Shown piece after piece: positions 1-6,134 of a DNA stretch of 14,537 nt (position 1 is the stretch's first letter; the number at the start of each line of letters is the position of its first letter). Source of the stretch: Cyanobacteriota bacterium (GTDB lineage: Bacteria; Cyanobacteriota; Cyanobacteriia; Phormidesmidales; Phormidesmidaceae); contig JAQCKL010000043.1 in NCBI GenBank assembly GCA_027592485.1, forward strand, positions 1 to 14,537. Direction: 5' to 3'. Both the position numbers and the translations under genes were made by a program. The notes under the pieces were generated by a model. It made no database searches. It saw only the letters and a list, made by a program, of their open reading frames with translations, and was not told the DNA's origin.

Positions 1-1
1 C

Positions 2-892
2 CCATCCCCCCATCCCCCCAGTACCCCAACCCTCCCCGAACCCGGCTTCAACTTTGCCTACCTGGATGAGCAAACCAAGCGCTCCATTCGGCGGGCACTG
101 CTGAAAGCGGTAGCGATTCCCGGTCACCAAATCCCCTTTAGCTCTCGGGAAATGCCCATGTCCTATGGCTGGGGGACCGGTGGCATTCAGGTGACGGCCT
201 CGGTGATTGGCCAAAAGGACACCCTGAAGGTGATCGACCAGGGGGCAGACGACACCACCAATGCCGTTAACATCCGGCGCTTTTTCAAGAAGGTGTGCGG
301 TGTGGCCACGACGGCACAAACCGAAGCCGCCACGGTGATCCAAACCCGCCACCGCATCCCGGAAACACCACTGCAGGAGGGCCAAATCATGGTGTACCAG
401 GTGCCGATGCCCGAGCCCCTGTATTTCATTGAGCCCTCCCGCACCGAGGCCAACAAGATGCATGCCCTCGAAGAATATGGCCCCATGTATGTGCGGCTCT
501 ACGAGGACATCACCCGCTTTGGTCGCATTTCCCTCTCCTACGACTACCCGGTGATGGTGAACGATCGCCACCTGATGAACCCCAGCCCCATCCCCCGGTT
601 CGACAATCCCAAGTTGCATAGGAGTCCGGCTTTGCAACTGTTTGGGGCCGGTCGCGAGAAACGCATCTACGCTATCCCCCCCTACACCCAGGTTAAAAGC
701 CTAGACTTCGAAGACCATCCCTTTGCGGTGGAAAATTGGGATCACCCCTGCGAATTCTGCGGGGCAACGGACAGCTATTTGGATGAGGTGGTGATGGATG
801 ACCAAGGCAGCCGTCTATGGATTTGTTCTGATACCGACTATTGCGAACAGCGGCAGCGAGAACAGTCCATCTCCCCAAAAAAGCTAAATTGA
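2..892 (+). CDS. phnJ: PhnJ, carbon-phosphorus lyase catalytic subunit (5' end outside window)
   Basis: PhnJ is the radical-SAM subunit of C-P lyase. It cleaves the C-P bond of ribose-1-alkylphosphonate 5-phosphate within the PhnGHIJK complex. The frame is open from base 2 with no start codon before the conserved FNFAYLDEQTKR block, so the true start lies upstream. Visible family features are VAIPG with the radical-forming glycine (codon 122-124), YGWGTGGIQ, DQGADDTTNAV, RHRIPETPL and ALEEYGPMYV. The cluster-binding cysteines have the PhnJ spacing CX2CX21CX5C (codons at 749, 758, 824 and 842). At least 296 residues are visible against about 281 in Escherichia coli; the excess is a Pro-rich N-terminal stretch. 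Downstream, phnK would normally follow directly, but here an AT-rich five-gene cassette intervenes. Similarity to E. coli PhnJ is high throughout, and the gene appears intact as far as visible. Confidence 0.97.
   Translation, partial: PSPHPPSTPTLPEPGFNFAYLDEQTKRSIRRALLKAVAIPGHQIPFSSREMPMSYGWGTGGIQVTASVIGQKDTLKVIDQGADDTTNAVNIRRFFKKVCGVATTAQTEAATVIQTRHRIPETPLQEGQIMVYQVPMPEPLYFIEPSRTEANKMHALEEYGPMYVRLYEDITRFGRISLSYDYPVMVNDRHLMNPSPIPRFDNPKLHRSPALQLFGAGREKRIYAIPPYTQVKSLDFEDHPFAVENWDHPCEFCGATDSYLDEVVMDDQGSRLWICSDTDYCEQRQREQSISPKKLN
3..18. repeat. Two tandem copies of an 8-base C-rich unit in the phnJ 5' end
   Basis: The unit CATCCCCC occurs twice in a row at 3-18 inside the open phnJ frame, where it encodes Pro, Ser and His residues just before the conserved domain. 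Because eight is not a multiple of three, a change in copy number would shift the frame if translation starts upstream. Two copies is a very short array, so this is only noted. Confidence 0.3.
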
Positions 893-914
893 GTGAGGAA
901 TCATATTTTTATCT

Positions 915-1175
915 ATGGACTTTGAGTACGATCCTGCCAAAAGTGCGAGCAACAAGCTTAAGCATGGCATCGACTTCAATGAAGCCCAGCTACTTTGGAA
1001 CGATTTAAACCGAATTGAAATTCCGGCTCGAATCAGTGATGAGACTCGTGTTGTCATCATTGGCAAGATTCAGAATAAGCATTGGGCCGCTGTTATCACC
1101 TATCGAGAAAGGCGTATACGCATTCTTTCTGTTAGAAGGGCACGTGAAAATGAGAGGGATATCTATGAAAGCTGA
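915..1175 (+). CDS. brnT: BrnT-family toxin (DUF497), type II toxin-antitoxin
   Basis: This 86-residue protein matches the BrnT family, small RelE-fold ribonuclease toxins that cleave RNA and stop translation until bound by BrnA. Family marks are the N-terminal FEYDPAKSASNKLKHGIDF, followed by an acidic/hydrophobic helix (EAQLLW), and the C-terminal RILSVRRARENERDIY, which carries the conserved Arg, Ser, Arg and Tyr positions. Length is typical (about 85-100). The GAGGA at 894-898 is a possible ribosome site but lies rather far (about 16 bases) from the ATG. The stop lies inside the next gene (11-base overlap with brnA), the usual toxin-first order of brnTA. The 22 bases after phnJ leave little room for a separate promoter, so it may be read through from phnJ or from a promoter inside the phnJ 3' end. 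Confidence 0.88.
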   Translation: MDFEYDPAKSASNKLKHGIDFNEAQLLWNDLNRIEIPARISDETRVVIIGKIQNKHWAAVITYRERRIRILSVRRARENERDIYES

Positions 1176-1386
1176 AGAGTTTGACCAAAAATTTGATCAA
1201 GGAGAAGATATTACTGAATATCTTGATATGAAGAATGCTAAACGTCCTGGATTAGAAACTGAGCATGTCGACATCAACTTTCCTCGATGGATGCTAGATG
1301 CGTTGGATAAAGAAGCTAGAAGATTAGATCTAGATCGCAACGCTGTTATTAAATTTTGGATCTCTGAACGCCTTAGAATGTCATGA
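1165..1386 (+). CDS. brnA: BrnA-type antitoxin (CopG/ribbon-helix-helix)
   Basis: This 73-residue antitoxin partners the preceding BrnT and is expected to repress their shared transcription. The N-terminal half (about 1-33) is acidic and contains the EYLDMKNAKRPG segment typical of cyanobacterial BrnA-like antitoxins, likely the toxin-wrapping part. The C-terminal half (about 36-70) reads as a ribbon-helix-helix: strand HVDINFP, helix WMLDALDKEARRL, then RNAVIKFWISERL. I chose the ATG at 1165 because GAGAGGGA at 1152-1159 sits five bases upstream; the frame is open further upstream and another ATG at 1150 is possible, but that would overlap brnT more deeply. Its stop shares ATGA with the Uma2 start, so translation of the two is probably coupled. 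Confidence 0.85.
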   Translation: MKAEEFDQKFDQGEDITEYLDMKNAKRPGLETEHVDINFPRWMLDALDKEARRLDLDRNAVIKFWISERLRMS

Positions 1387-1985
1387 CCATGCAAATTCAA
1401 GAAAAGCCAAAAGTACCCTCAACAGAAGAGCGTATTGTTTCTTTGCCAGGGGTGAGTTGGCCTCAATTCAAAGCTATTGAAACTGGCCTGGAGGATGTTC
1501 GAGCGATTCGGCTGACCTATTTACAAGGGGTGTTAGAAATCATGTCACCCATTAGTGATGATCATGAAACCGTGAAAAGCACTCTAGGGGCATTGCTGGA
1601 AGCGTACATGCGCCGAAAAGGGATTCGTCATTATCGTCGTGGCGGTTTCACCTTAGAAGCAGAGGGCTACGCCTCGGGTACACCGGATGAGTCCTATTCG
1701 ATTGGAGATCGCCGCAAACACCCTGACTTGGTCATTGAAGTCATTATTACCAGCGGCAGCATCAAGCGAACTGATCTTTATCTACCACTGAATATTCCTG
1801 AAGTATGGTTCTGGAAATCTGCTAAACTGCGTATCTTTCAACTGAAAGATACGCAGTGCCGAGAGATAAAATTAAGCCAACTCTTTCCAGAATTAGACAT
1901 CAATCTAATCGTTAAATATGTTGAGTATCCTGATCAATATGATGCTATTCAGAACTTTTTATCTGAAGTCAAGGCCACCAGCTAG
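1383..1985 (+). CDS. Uma2-family putative endonuclease (DUF820)
   Basis: This 200-residue protein belongs to the Uma2/DUF820 family, PD-(D/E)XK-fold proteins that are hugely expanded in cyanobacteria and often sit near toxin-antitoxin genes; their biological role is largely unknown. Family marks are the LTYLQGVLEIMSPISDDHE block (about 44-62), the PDESY segment (101-105), PDLVIEV (114-120), and TSGSIKRTDLY then IPEVWFW (138-144). Glu103, Asp115, Glu119 and Lys128 could form the nuclease site. The ATG at 1383 overlaps the brnA stop by four bases; an ATG at 1389 is the alternative. No clear ribosome site is visible, consistent with coupling to brnA. Length is normal for the family and no damage is seen. 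Base composition matches the cassette, not the flanking phn genes. Confidence 0.85.
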   Translation: MTMQIQEKPKVPSTEERIVSLPGVSWPQFKAIETGLEDVRAIRLTYLQGVLEIMSPISDDHETVKSTLGALLEAYMRRKGIRHYRRGGFTLEAEGYASGTPDESYSIGDRRKHPDLVIEVIITSGSIKRTDLYLPLNIPEVWFWKSAKLRIFQLKDTQCREIKLSQLFPELDINLIVKYVEYPDQYDAIQNFLSEVKATS

Positions 1986-2005
1986 TGAATTGACAAGAAA
2001 AATCT

Positions 2006-2338
2006 ATGAAGAGCCTTTTTGAGATCAGAGAATCATTGAAAAAGCAATTTCCTGTAGTCCAGAAAGACTATCAGGTCAAAAATCTGGGTATTTTTGGCTC
2101 CTATATTCGCAATGAGCAGACTGAAGAAAGCGATCTGGATATCTTGGTCGAATTTATGCCTGATGCCCGTTTTGGCTTGCTAAAATTTTGCGCCTTGGAA
2201 AACCATTTGAGTGAAATTCTGGAGATCAAGGTTGACTTAGTTATTAAGGAGGGACTTAAGCCCCATATTGGAGAGTGCATCTTAGCAGAGGTTGACTACT
2301 TGTCAGATTTCAATACGGAATCCATACGAAAATCATGA
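2006..2338 (+). CDS. MNT-domain nucleotidyltransferase (MntA antitoxin type)
   Basis: This 110-residue protein is a minimal nucleotidyltransferase. The GSYIRNEQTEESDLD segment (about residues 31-45) fits the GSX10DXD motif exactly, and the third metal-binding Asp is likely in KVDLVIKEGL (about 75-84), so the catalytic set looks intact. In MntA/HepT systems this enzyme AMPylates and silences a HEPN ribonuclease encoded next to it. Here no HEPN gene is present: the preceding gene is Uma2 (20-base gap) and the following gene, overlapping by four bases (ATGA), is an HNH-like protein. It could be an orphan antitoxin, or the overlapping protein could be its partner. No strong ribosome site precedes the ATG; only a purine run AAGAAAAA is seen. 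Confidence 0.85.
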   Translation: MKSLFEIRESLKKQFPVVQKDYQVKNLGIFGSYIRNEQTEESDLDILVEFMPDARFGLLKFCALENHLSEILEIKVDLVIKEGLKPHIGECILAEVDYLSDFNTESIRKS

Positions 2339-3132
2339 AGATAGATCGGCGTAAAAAAGACAAGAATGACTCAACTTGCAACATATGCCTTGACGAAATC
2401 AAGTTAAGCAAGGATCACGTCCCTCCAAAAGGCGTTACTGGTGGTGCTGACGTCGTTTATTCAAACTGGCTGGGACAAAAGCTCTTGGCTAACCAGAACC
2501 CTAGACTTCAACAGTCGCAGAGTGGTTTTTATTTTCAAACCATTTGTTCTAGTTGTAATTCGAGAATGAATCGTGGTGATTCATTTCTCAAGGAGTTATC
2601 TAAATCGATCATTAAAATCATTGAGAGCCCTCTAATAATTGAATATCCGCTTACAGTTAAAACTCGGCCCAATGCAGTTATTCGAGCAATACTAGGACAC
2701 TTGCTTGCATCAAAACGGCAGGTTGACTCTATGGTTTTTGATGATCTCGTTCGTCCATGCTTGCAAGACTACAGTTTACCTATCCCAAAGGATATTCATC
2801 TGTACTGCTGGATCCATCCCTTTCAAAAGACTTTCATAATAAGAGATTTATGTATGCAAATATCTAAAGAAGCAGGATTTGACATTGACAATATTTCCCA
2901 CTTTCATTTTTTGAAGTTTTATCCTTTAGGTTTTGCTATAACGGCAACTCCAGAATTTGAAGGGATCAAAAATCTTGACAATTTCCATGACTATCCTTTA
3001 GAGGCTGAAGGCGAATTCAAACTCAACCTTGCGCCGATCAACTCAGAGAACTGGCCCCATGATGCGGAATATCGAGACTTTCTAGCGTTTGGAAAAACTG
3101 GAGCTGATGGTTTAACTGCAAAGAATAAATAA
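2335..3132 (+). CDS. HNH-endonuclease-like CxxC protein of unknown function
   Basis: This 265-residue protein has no name I can assign with confidence. The N-terminal region looks like a zinc-stabilised HNH nuclease: CNIC (Cys15, Cys18), KDHVPPKG (Asp27, His28), then ICSSCNSRMNRGD with Cys71, Cys74 and Asn75. This order (CxxC, DH, CxxCN) is that of HNH nucleases where four Cys hold a zinc ion and the DH supplies the metal-binding base. Residues 85-265 form a separate domain rich in aromatic and hydrophobic residues (LYCWIHPF, SHFHFLKFYPLGFAIT) that I do not recognise; it could bind a target or partner. No signal peptide or membrane segment is seen. Its start overlaps the MNT stop (ATGA), implying coupled synthesis. 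Composition is AT-rich like the rest of the cassette. HNH assignment is moderate; target and role are unknown. Confidence 0.7.
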   Translation: MKIDRRKKDKNDSTCNICLDEIKLSKDHVPPKGVTGGADVVYSNWLGQKLLANQNPRLQQSQSGFYFQTICSSCNSRMNRGDSFLKELSKSIIKIIESPLIIEYPLTVKTRPNAVIRAILGHLLASKRQVDSMVFDDLVRPCLQDYSLPIPKDIHLYCWIHPFQKTFIIRDLCMQISKEAGFDIDNISHFHFLKFYPLGFAITATPEFEGIKNLDNFHDYPLEAEGEFKLNLAPINSENWPHDAEYRDFLAFGKTGADGLTAKNK

Positions 3133-3147
3133 TCCCAACTGACGCAT

Positions 3148-3936
3148 ATGCTTTTAGTAACTGAACAAGCCCCTCTACTTACTGTTGATAGTCTGAGTAA
3201 ATCCTATGCAGGGATTAAAGCCTGCGATCGCATCTCCTTTGATCTCTACCCCGGCCAAGTCCTGGGCATCATCGGCGAATCTGGTTCCGGCAAAACCACC
3301 CTGCTCAATGGGCTGGCCGGTCACCTGCCCCTGGATGGGGGCGACATCACCTATCGAGATCGCAGCGGCACCCTCATCAACCTACGCACCCTGCCCGAAC
3401 CCCAACGGCGCAAACTGATGAAAACCGAATGGGGATTTGTGCAGCAAAGCCCCCGCGATGGCTTACGCATGACCGTCACCGCCGGGGCCAACATTGGGGA
3501 GCGTTTACTGGATGTGGGTGCCCGCCACTACGGCAACATTCGCACCGAAGCCCTGGATTGGCTCAGCCAAGTGGAAATCCCCGATCGCCGCATCGATGAC
3601 TTCCCCACCACCTTTTCCGGGGGCATGCAACAGCGGCTGCAATTGGCCCGCATCTTGGTGACCCGCCCCAGCCTGGTGCTGATGGATGAACCCACGGGTG
3701 GATTAGATGTGTCGGTGCAGGCCAAATTACTGGACTTGATGCGATCGCTGGTGCGTACCCTGAATTTGAGCGTCATTTTGGTCACCCACGACATTGGGGT
3801 GGTGCGGCTATTGGCCCATCGACTGATGGTGATGCAAAACGGCCAAGTGGTAGAAGCGGGCCTCACCGACCAGGTGTTAGATGACCCCCGCCACCCCTAC
3901 ACCCAGCAGTTAGTCAACGCCACCTTGATTCCCTAA
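3148..3936 (+). CDS. phnK: PhnK, C-P lyase ABC-type ATPase subunit
   Basis: PhnK is an ABC-family ATPase that docks on the PhnGHIJ core and is needed for phosphonate breakdown rather than for import. The 262-residue product has Walker A GESGSGKT (43-50), a Q-loop in FVQQ (97-100), ABC signature FSGGMQQRLQLAR (156-168), Walker B SLVLMDE (175-181), the PhnK-like GGLD D-loop and His214 in VTHD. The C-terminal HPYTQQLV resembles oligopeptide-type ATPases, as expected for PhnK. Length is close to E. coli PhnK (252). No ribosome site stands before the ATG at 3148, and the 15 bases after the HNH-like stop are the only gap. Its first 80 or so bases are AT-leaning while the rest is GC-rich, so the N-terminus may border the insertion. 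Confidence 0.94.
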   Translation: MLLVTEQAPLLTVDSLSKSYAGIKACDRISFDLYPGQVLGIIGESGSGKTTLLNGLAGHLPLDGGDITYRDRSGTLINLRTLPEPQRRKLMKTEWGFVQQSPRDGLRMTVTAGANIGERLLDVGARHYGNIRTEALDWLSQVEIPDRRIDDFPTTFSGGMQQRLQLARILVTRPSLVLMDEPTGGLDVSVQAKLLDLMRSLVRTLNLSVILVTHDIGVVRLLAHRLMVMQNGQVVEAGLTDQVLDDPRHPYTQQLVNATLIP

Positions 3937-3974
3937 CGTCTTTTTCACCCAATTAACCCATCTCTAAAACGACC

Positions 3975-4175
3975 ATGGCTGCATCCCCCATCAACAAATT
4001 TTGTCCCCGCTCTGGTCAGCCCATCCAAGCCGATTCCTTGACCGAGTACAAAGGCTACGCCGTCGGGTTTTGCAATCCCGGCTGTCGCAACGACTTTGCC
4101 GCCCATCCTGAGGATTGCCCCAGCGATCGCGCCTATTTTGACACCCTGATCAAAGAGCAGGAATTACCTGGGTAA
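3975..4175 (+). CDS. Small YHS/TRASH-type Cys protein in the phn operon
   Basis: This 66-residue protein has Cys10 in CPRSGQPI, Cys33 and Cys37 in GFCNPGCRNDFAAHP, and Cys48. The FCxxxC followed by xxxFxxxP is the mark of the YHS/TRASH fold, small domains that bind metals such as zinc or copper. DRAYFDTLI near the end suggests a short closing helix. No signal peptide or membrane segment is seen, so it is probably cytoplasmic. It lies 38 bases after phnK and 62 before phnL on the same strand, so it is likely co-transcribed with the C-P lyase genes. A role in metal handling or cluster care for the complex is inference only. No strong ribosome site is visible. Confidence 0.8.
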   Translation: MAASPINKFCPRSGQPIQADSLTEYKGYAVGFCNPGCRNDFAAHPEDCPSDRAYFDTLIKEQELPG

Positions 4176-4193
4176 TCAGCGGCGCACGCTGAT
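4175..4193 (+). repeat. Hairpin between the small Cys gene and phnL
   Basis: ATCAGCG (4175-4181) and CGCTGAT (4187-4193) form a perfect 7-bp stem with a 5-base loop, starting on the last base of the preceding stop codon. No T-run follows, so it is not a classic terminator. It could stabilise or process the mRNA between the small gene and phnL. Confidence 0.5.
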
Positions 4194-4237
4194 ATCTCAC
4201 TGACCGTTTCCCATCGATTGCATTCAACCCGTGGATT

Positions 4238-4966
4238 ATGGCCTATTCAACCCGCCCTAAAAATGCCTTGTCGTCGCCCTCAGACCAGGGAAATTGCCTG
4301 CTCAAAGCCGAAAATCTCCACAAGCGGTTTGTCCTGCACCACCAGGGCGGCATCAGCTTGCCGGTGCTCGAAGGGGTGTCCCTATCGGTGGCGGCGGGGG
4401 AATGTGTGGCGCTGCAAGGGTTCTCGGGATCGGGGAAATCGACCTTTATGCGATCGCTCTACGCCAACTACCGCATCGACAGCGGCTCGATTTGGGTGAA
4501 GCACCAAGGGGAATGGCTGGATCTGCCGCAGCTTCCGCCCCACCAACTAATCGAGGTGCGTCAGCATACCCTCGGCTATGTCAGCCAGTTTTTGCGAGTG
4601 ATTCCTCGGGTGCCTGCCCTGGAGGTGGCGGCGGAACCGTTGATGGAATTGGGGGTTGAGGCGGAGACGGCCCATGACACGGTCCGGGAGTTATTTACCC
4701 GCCTGAGCTTACCGGAACGCCTCTGGCAGCTTTCCCCCACCACGTTTTCCGGGGGCGAAAAGCAGCGGGTCAACATCGCCCGCGCCTTTGCGGTGAACTA
4801 TCCAATCCTGCTGCTGGATGAACCGACTTCGGCGTTGGATGCCACCAATCGAGAGGCGGTGATGCAGTTGATTGAGGATCGCAAGGCCCAAGGGTGCGCC
4901 ATGGTGGGGATTTTCCATGACGATGAGGTGAGGGAGCGGGTGTGCGATCGGGCGTTGCACTTTTAG
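4238..4966 (+). CDS. phnL: PhnL, C-P lyase ABC-type ATPase subunit
   Basis: PhnL is the second ABC-family protein of the C-P lyase pathway, essential for phosphonate use in E. coli and able to sit on PhnK in the C-P lyase complex. The 242-residue product shows the PhnL-specific blocks FVLHHQGG, LPVLEGVSL, SLYANY and VSQFLRVIPRVPALEV. ATPase motifs are Walker A GFSGSGKST (61-69), signature FSGGEKQRVNIARA (170-183), Walker B ILLLDE (190-195), SALD (198-201) and His227 in IFHDDEV. It has about 20 more N-terminal residues than E. coli PhnL, so the start could lie further in; the ATG at 4238 is kept because no better start with a ribosome site is visible. phnM, which commonly follows phnL, is not found: the next gene is on the other strand. 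Confidence 0.94.
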   Translation: MAYSTRPKNALSSPSDQGNCLLKAENLHKRFVLHHQGGISLPVLEGVSLSVAAGECVALQGFSGSGKSTFMRSLYANYRIDSGSIWVKHQGEWLDLPQLPPHQLIEVRQHTLGYVSQFLRVIPRVPALEVAAEPLMELGVEAETAHDTVRELFTRLSLPERLWQLSPTTFSGGEKQRVNIARAFAVNYPILLLDEPTSALDATNREAVMQLIEDRKAQGCAMVGIFHDDEVRERVCDRALHF

Positions 4967-5085
4967 CCGATCGGTGACCATAACGCCCTGGCTGGTGTCA
5001 GTGTGAGCTCCCTTTAGGCTAGATTTGAGCGGTTCGTGGCGTGAGCTGGACCTATGGCGTTGTTGGAAAGTGCGAACCCGCATCG

Positions 5086-5490
5086 TTACAGGCCAACTTG
5101 TGGCAACAAATCAACAGTCTGATCGTCGGATTTAAGCTCAAACGTCACCGTTGAGTATTGCCAGACCCCATCCGTTTTATTCCCCACAACATGGACATTG
5201 CCCGATCCCTCAGGGCCATGCACGGGGAAAGAGATATCCGCAGAACCCGATGCACCGCTCAGACTGATTGAGCCAAATACCCAAAAGCCCGCTTCCACCG
5301 GTGAGCCAATGAGATCTGCGATCGCGTCATTGTGACGGGCAGATTCAAGCCCCGTTTGATAGGCCTCGGAGGCCTTGATCGCCCAAATTATGGTGTAAAC
5401 GATCCCGCCAAACAGGCCGATTACGACGACGAGCAAGAATAACACGCCCCCCAACAGTTGTTTCCGGGTGGGCTGTTCGGGATTATTCAT
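5086..5490 (-). CDS. Coa1/Tim21-domain membrane protein
   Basis: This 134-residue protein has one transmembrane helix (about 13-38, LLGGVLFLLVVVIGLFGGIV and on) followed by a soluble part that resembles the Coa1/Tim21 family. SPVEAGFWVFGSISLSG and ADISFPVHGPEGSGNVHVVG (about 63-103) carry the family's Gly-rich beta pattern, ending with DGVWQYSTVTFEL. In mitochondria Coa1 assists cytochrome oxidase assembly; the bacterial relatives are mostly uncharacterised. I chose the ATG at 5490 because GGAGG lies about 12 bases upstream; the frame stays open further but overlaps the preceding gene. It starts 8 bases after the transglutaminase-like stop, so it is the last gene of the arsR unit. Family assignment is moderate; the function in an ars-type operon is unknown. 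Confidence 0.75.
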   Translation of the reverse strand: MNNPEQPTRKQLLGGVLFLLVVVIGLFGGIVYTIIWAIKASEAYQTGLESARHNDAIADLIGSPVEAGFWVFGSISLSGASGSADISFPVHGPEGSGNVHVVGNKTDGVWQYSTVTFELKSDDQTVDLLPQVGL

Positions 5491-5498
5491 CTGGCAAC

Positions 5499-6125
5499 TC
5501 AACCTCCGACAGGGGTCAGGGTATCCACCATTATCGAGCACTGATATTTGAGTTGGCGATCGCACTCCGCCAGCAGCTCACAAATGATCGCTTCCCCTAA
5601 AGCCGCCAACTGGGGCACTAGCGGATAATACTGCTGCAAACCCTGCCGGTAGTAGGCGTGATGCTGGGCGCGGGTGAGGTCAGGGGCCACCGGCACCACG
5701 ACGTCATAATCCTCAATGGTTTGGTTCTTGCCATTGCAGTTGCCCTCCGTCAGATCGACCCGATAGTCTTCGTACACCAGAAAGCAATGGATTTGGGGAA
5801 TGAAATCCAGACCGTGGGGGGCGAGCATTGCATTCACCCCCGTGACGATGTCGTCATTGAGGCGGTAAAACCCCAGATGCTTGTGGACCGGTAAACCATG
5901 GGCTTGGGCTAAGCGGGCGATCGCCCCATGCTTGGTGGTGCAGTTGCCATAGCCCTCCTCAAACAAAATCAACGAGTCTTCACTGTGGGTATTGGCCCCA
6001 TAGGGCAAGGCTTTCACCCAATGACAGGCGTCATGGAAGGTGGTCAGTCCTGCCTGCAAAAACCGCTCAGCCATGGGGCCATTGGGTCGCAGATCAACAT
6101 TGGGTAGCACCGTAATCGCATCCAT
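5499..6125 (-). CDS. Transglutaminase-like protein
   Basis: This 208-residue protein has the likely Cys-His-Asp triad of the transglutaminase/papain fold: Cys62 in GYGNCTTKHGAIARLA, His113 in PQIHCFLVY and Asp124 in YRVDLTEGN. The placing of Cys at the start of a helix (NCTTKHGAIARLAQ) and His then Asp in strands is typical. No signal peptide or membrane segment is visible, so it is likely cytoplasmic; it could be a protease, amidase or cross-linking enzyme, and the substrate is unknown. The ATG at 6125 is supported by GAGGA six bases upstream and lies 9 bases after the permease stop, implying co-transcription with arsR and the permease. The C-terminal 60 residues are a less conserved helical tail. 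Confidence 0.75.
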   Translation of the reverse strand: MDAITVLPNVDLRPNGPMAERFLQAGLTTFHDACHWVKALPYGANTHSEDSLILFEEGYGNCTTKHGAIARLAQAHGLPVHKHLGFYRLNDDIVTGVNAMLAPHGLDFIPQIHCFLVYEDYRVDLTEGNCNGKNQTIEDYDVVVPVAPDLTRAQHHAYYRQGLQQYYPLVPQLAALGEAIICELLAECDRQLKYQCSIMVDTLTPVGG

Positions 6126-6134
6126 GGGAAGTCC

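Larger units (their letters stand above)
893..3147. other. AT-rich toxin-antitoxin/nuclease cassette splitting phnJ from phnK
   Basis: This 2.25-kb stretch is clearly richer in A and T than the flanking phn genes and contains no HIP1 octamer, although the rest of the window has about one per 600-700 bases. It holds five co-directional genes, brnT, brnA, Uma2, MNT and HNH-like, almost without gaps. phnJ and phnK are neighbours in well-studied phn operons, so the cassette is most simply an insertion of foreign cargo. It leaves both flanking reading frames intact and keeps the direction of transcription. I see no transposase, integrase, terminal inverted repeat or clear target duplication. The first 80 or so bases of phnK are also AT-leaning, so the right edge may not be sharp. 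Confidence 0.75.

Noticed and set aside
893..3150. Terminal repeats or target duplication bounding the cassette
   Set aside because: Only a shared CATAT is seen near both edges (902-906 and 3145-3149), which is too short to mean anything.
4709..5083. Open frame of 124 codons on the minus strand across the phnL 3' end
   Set aside because: It lies opposite the conserved PhnL ATPase motifs, has no family resemblance and runs into the intergenic gap; it is an antisense shadow.
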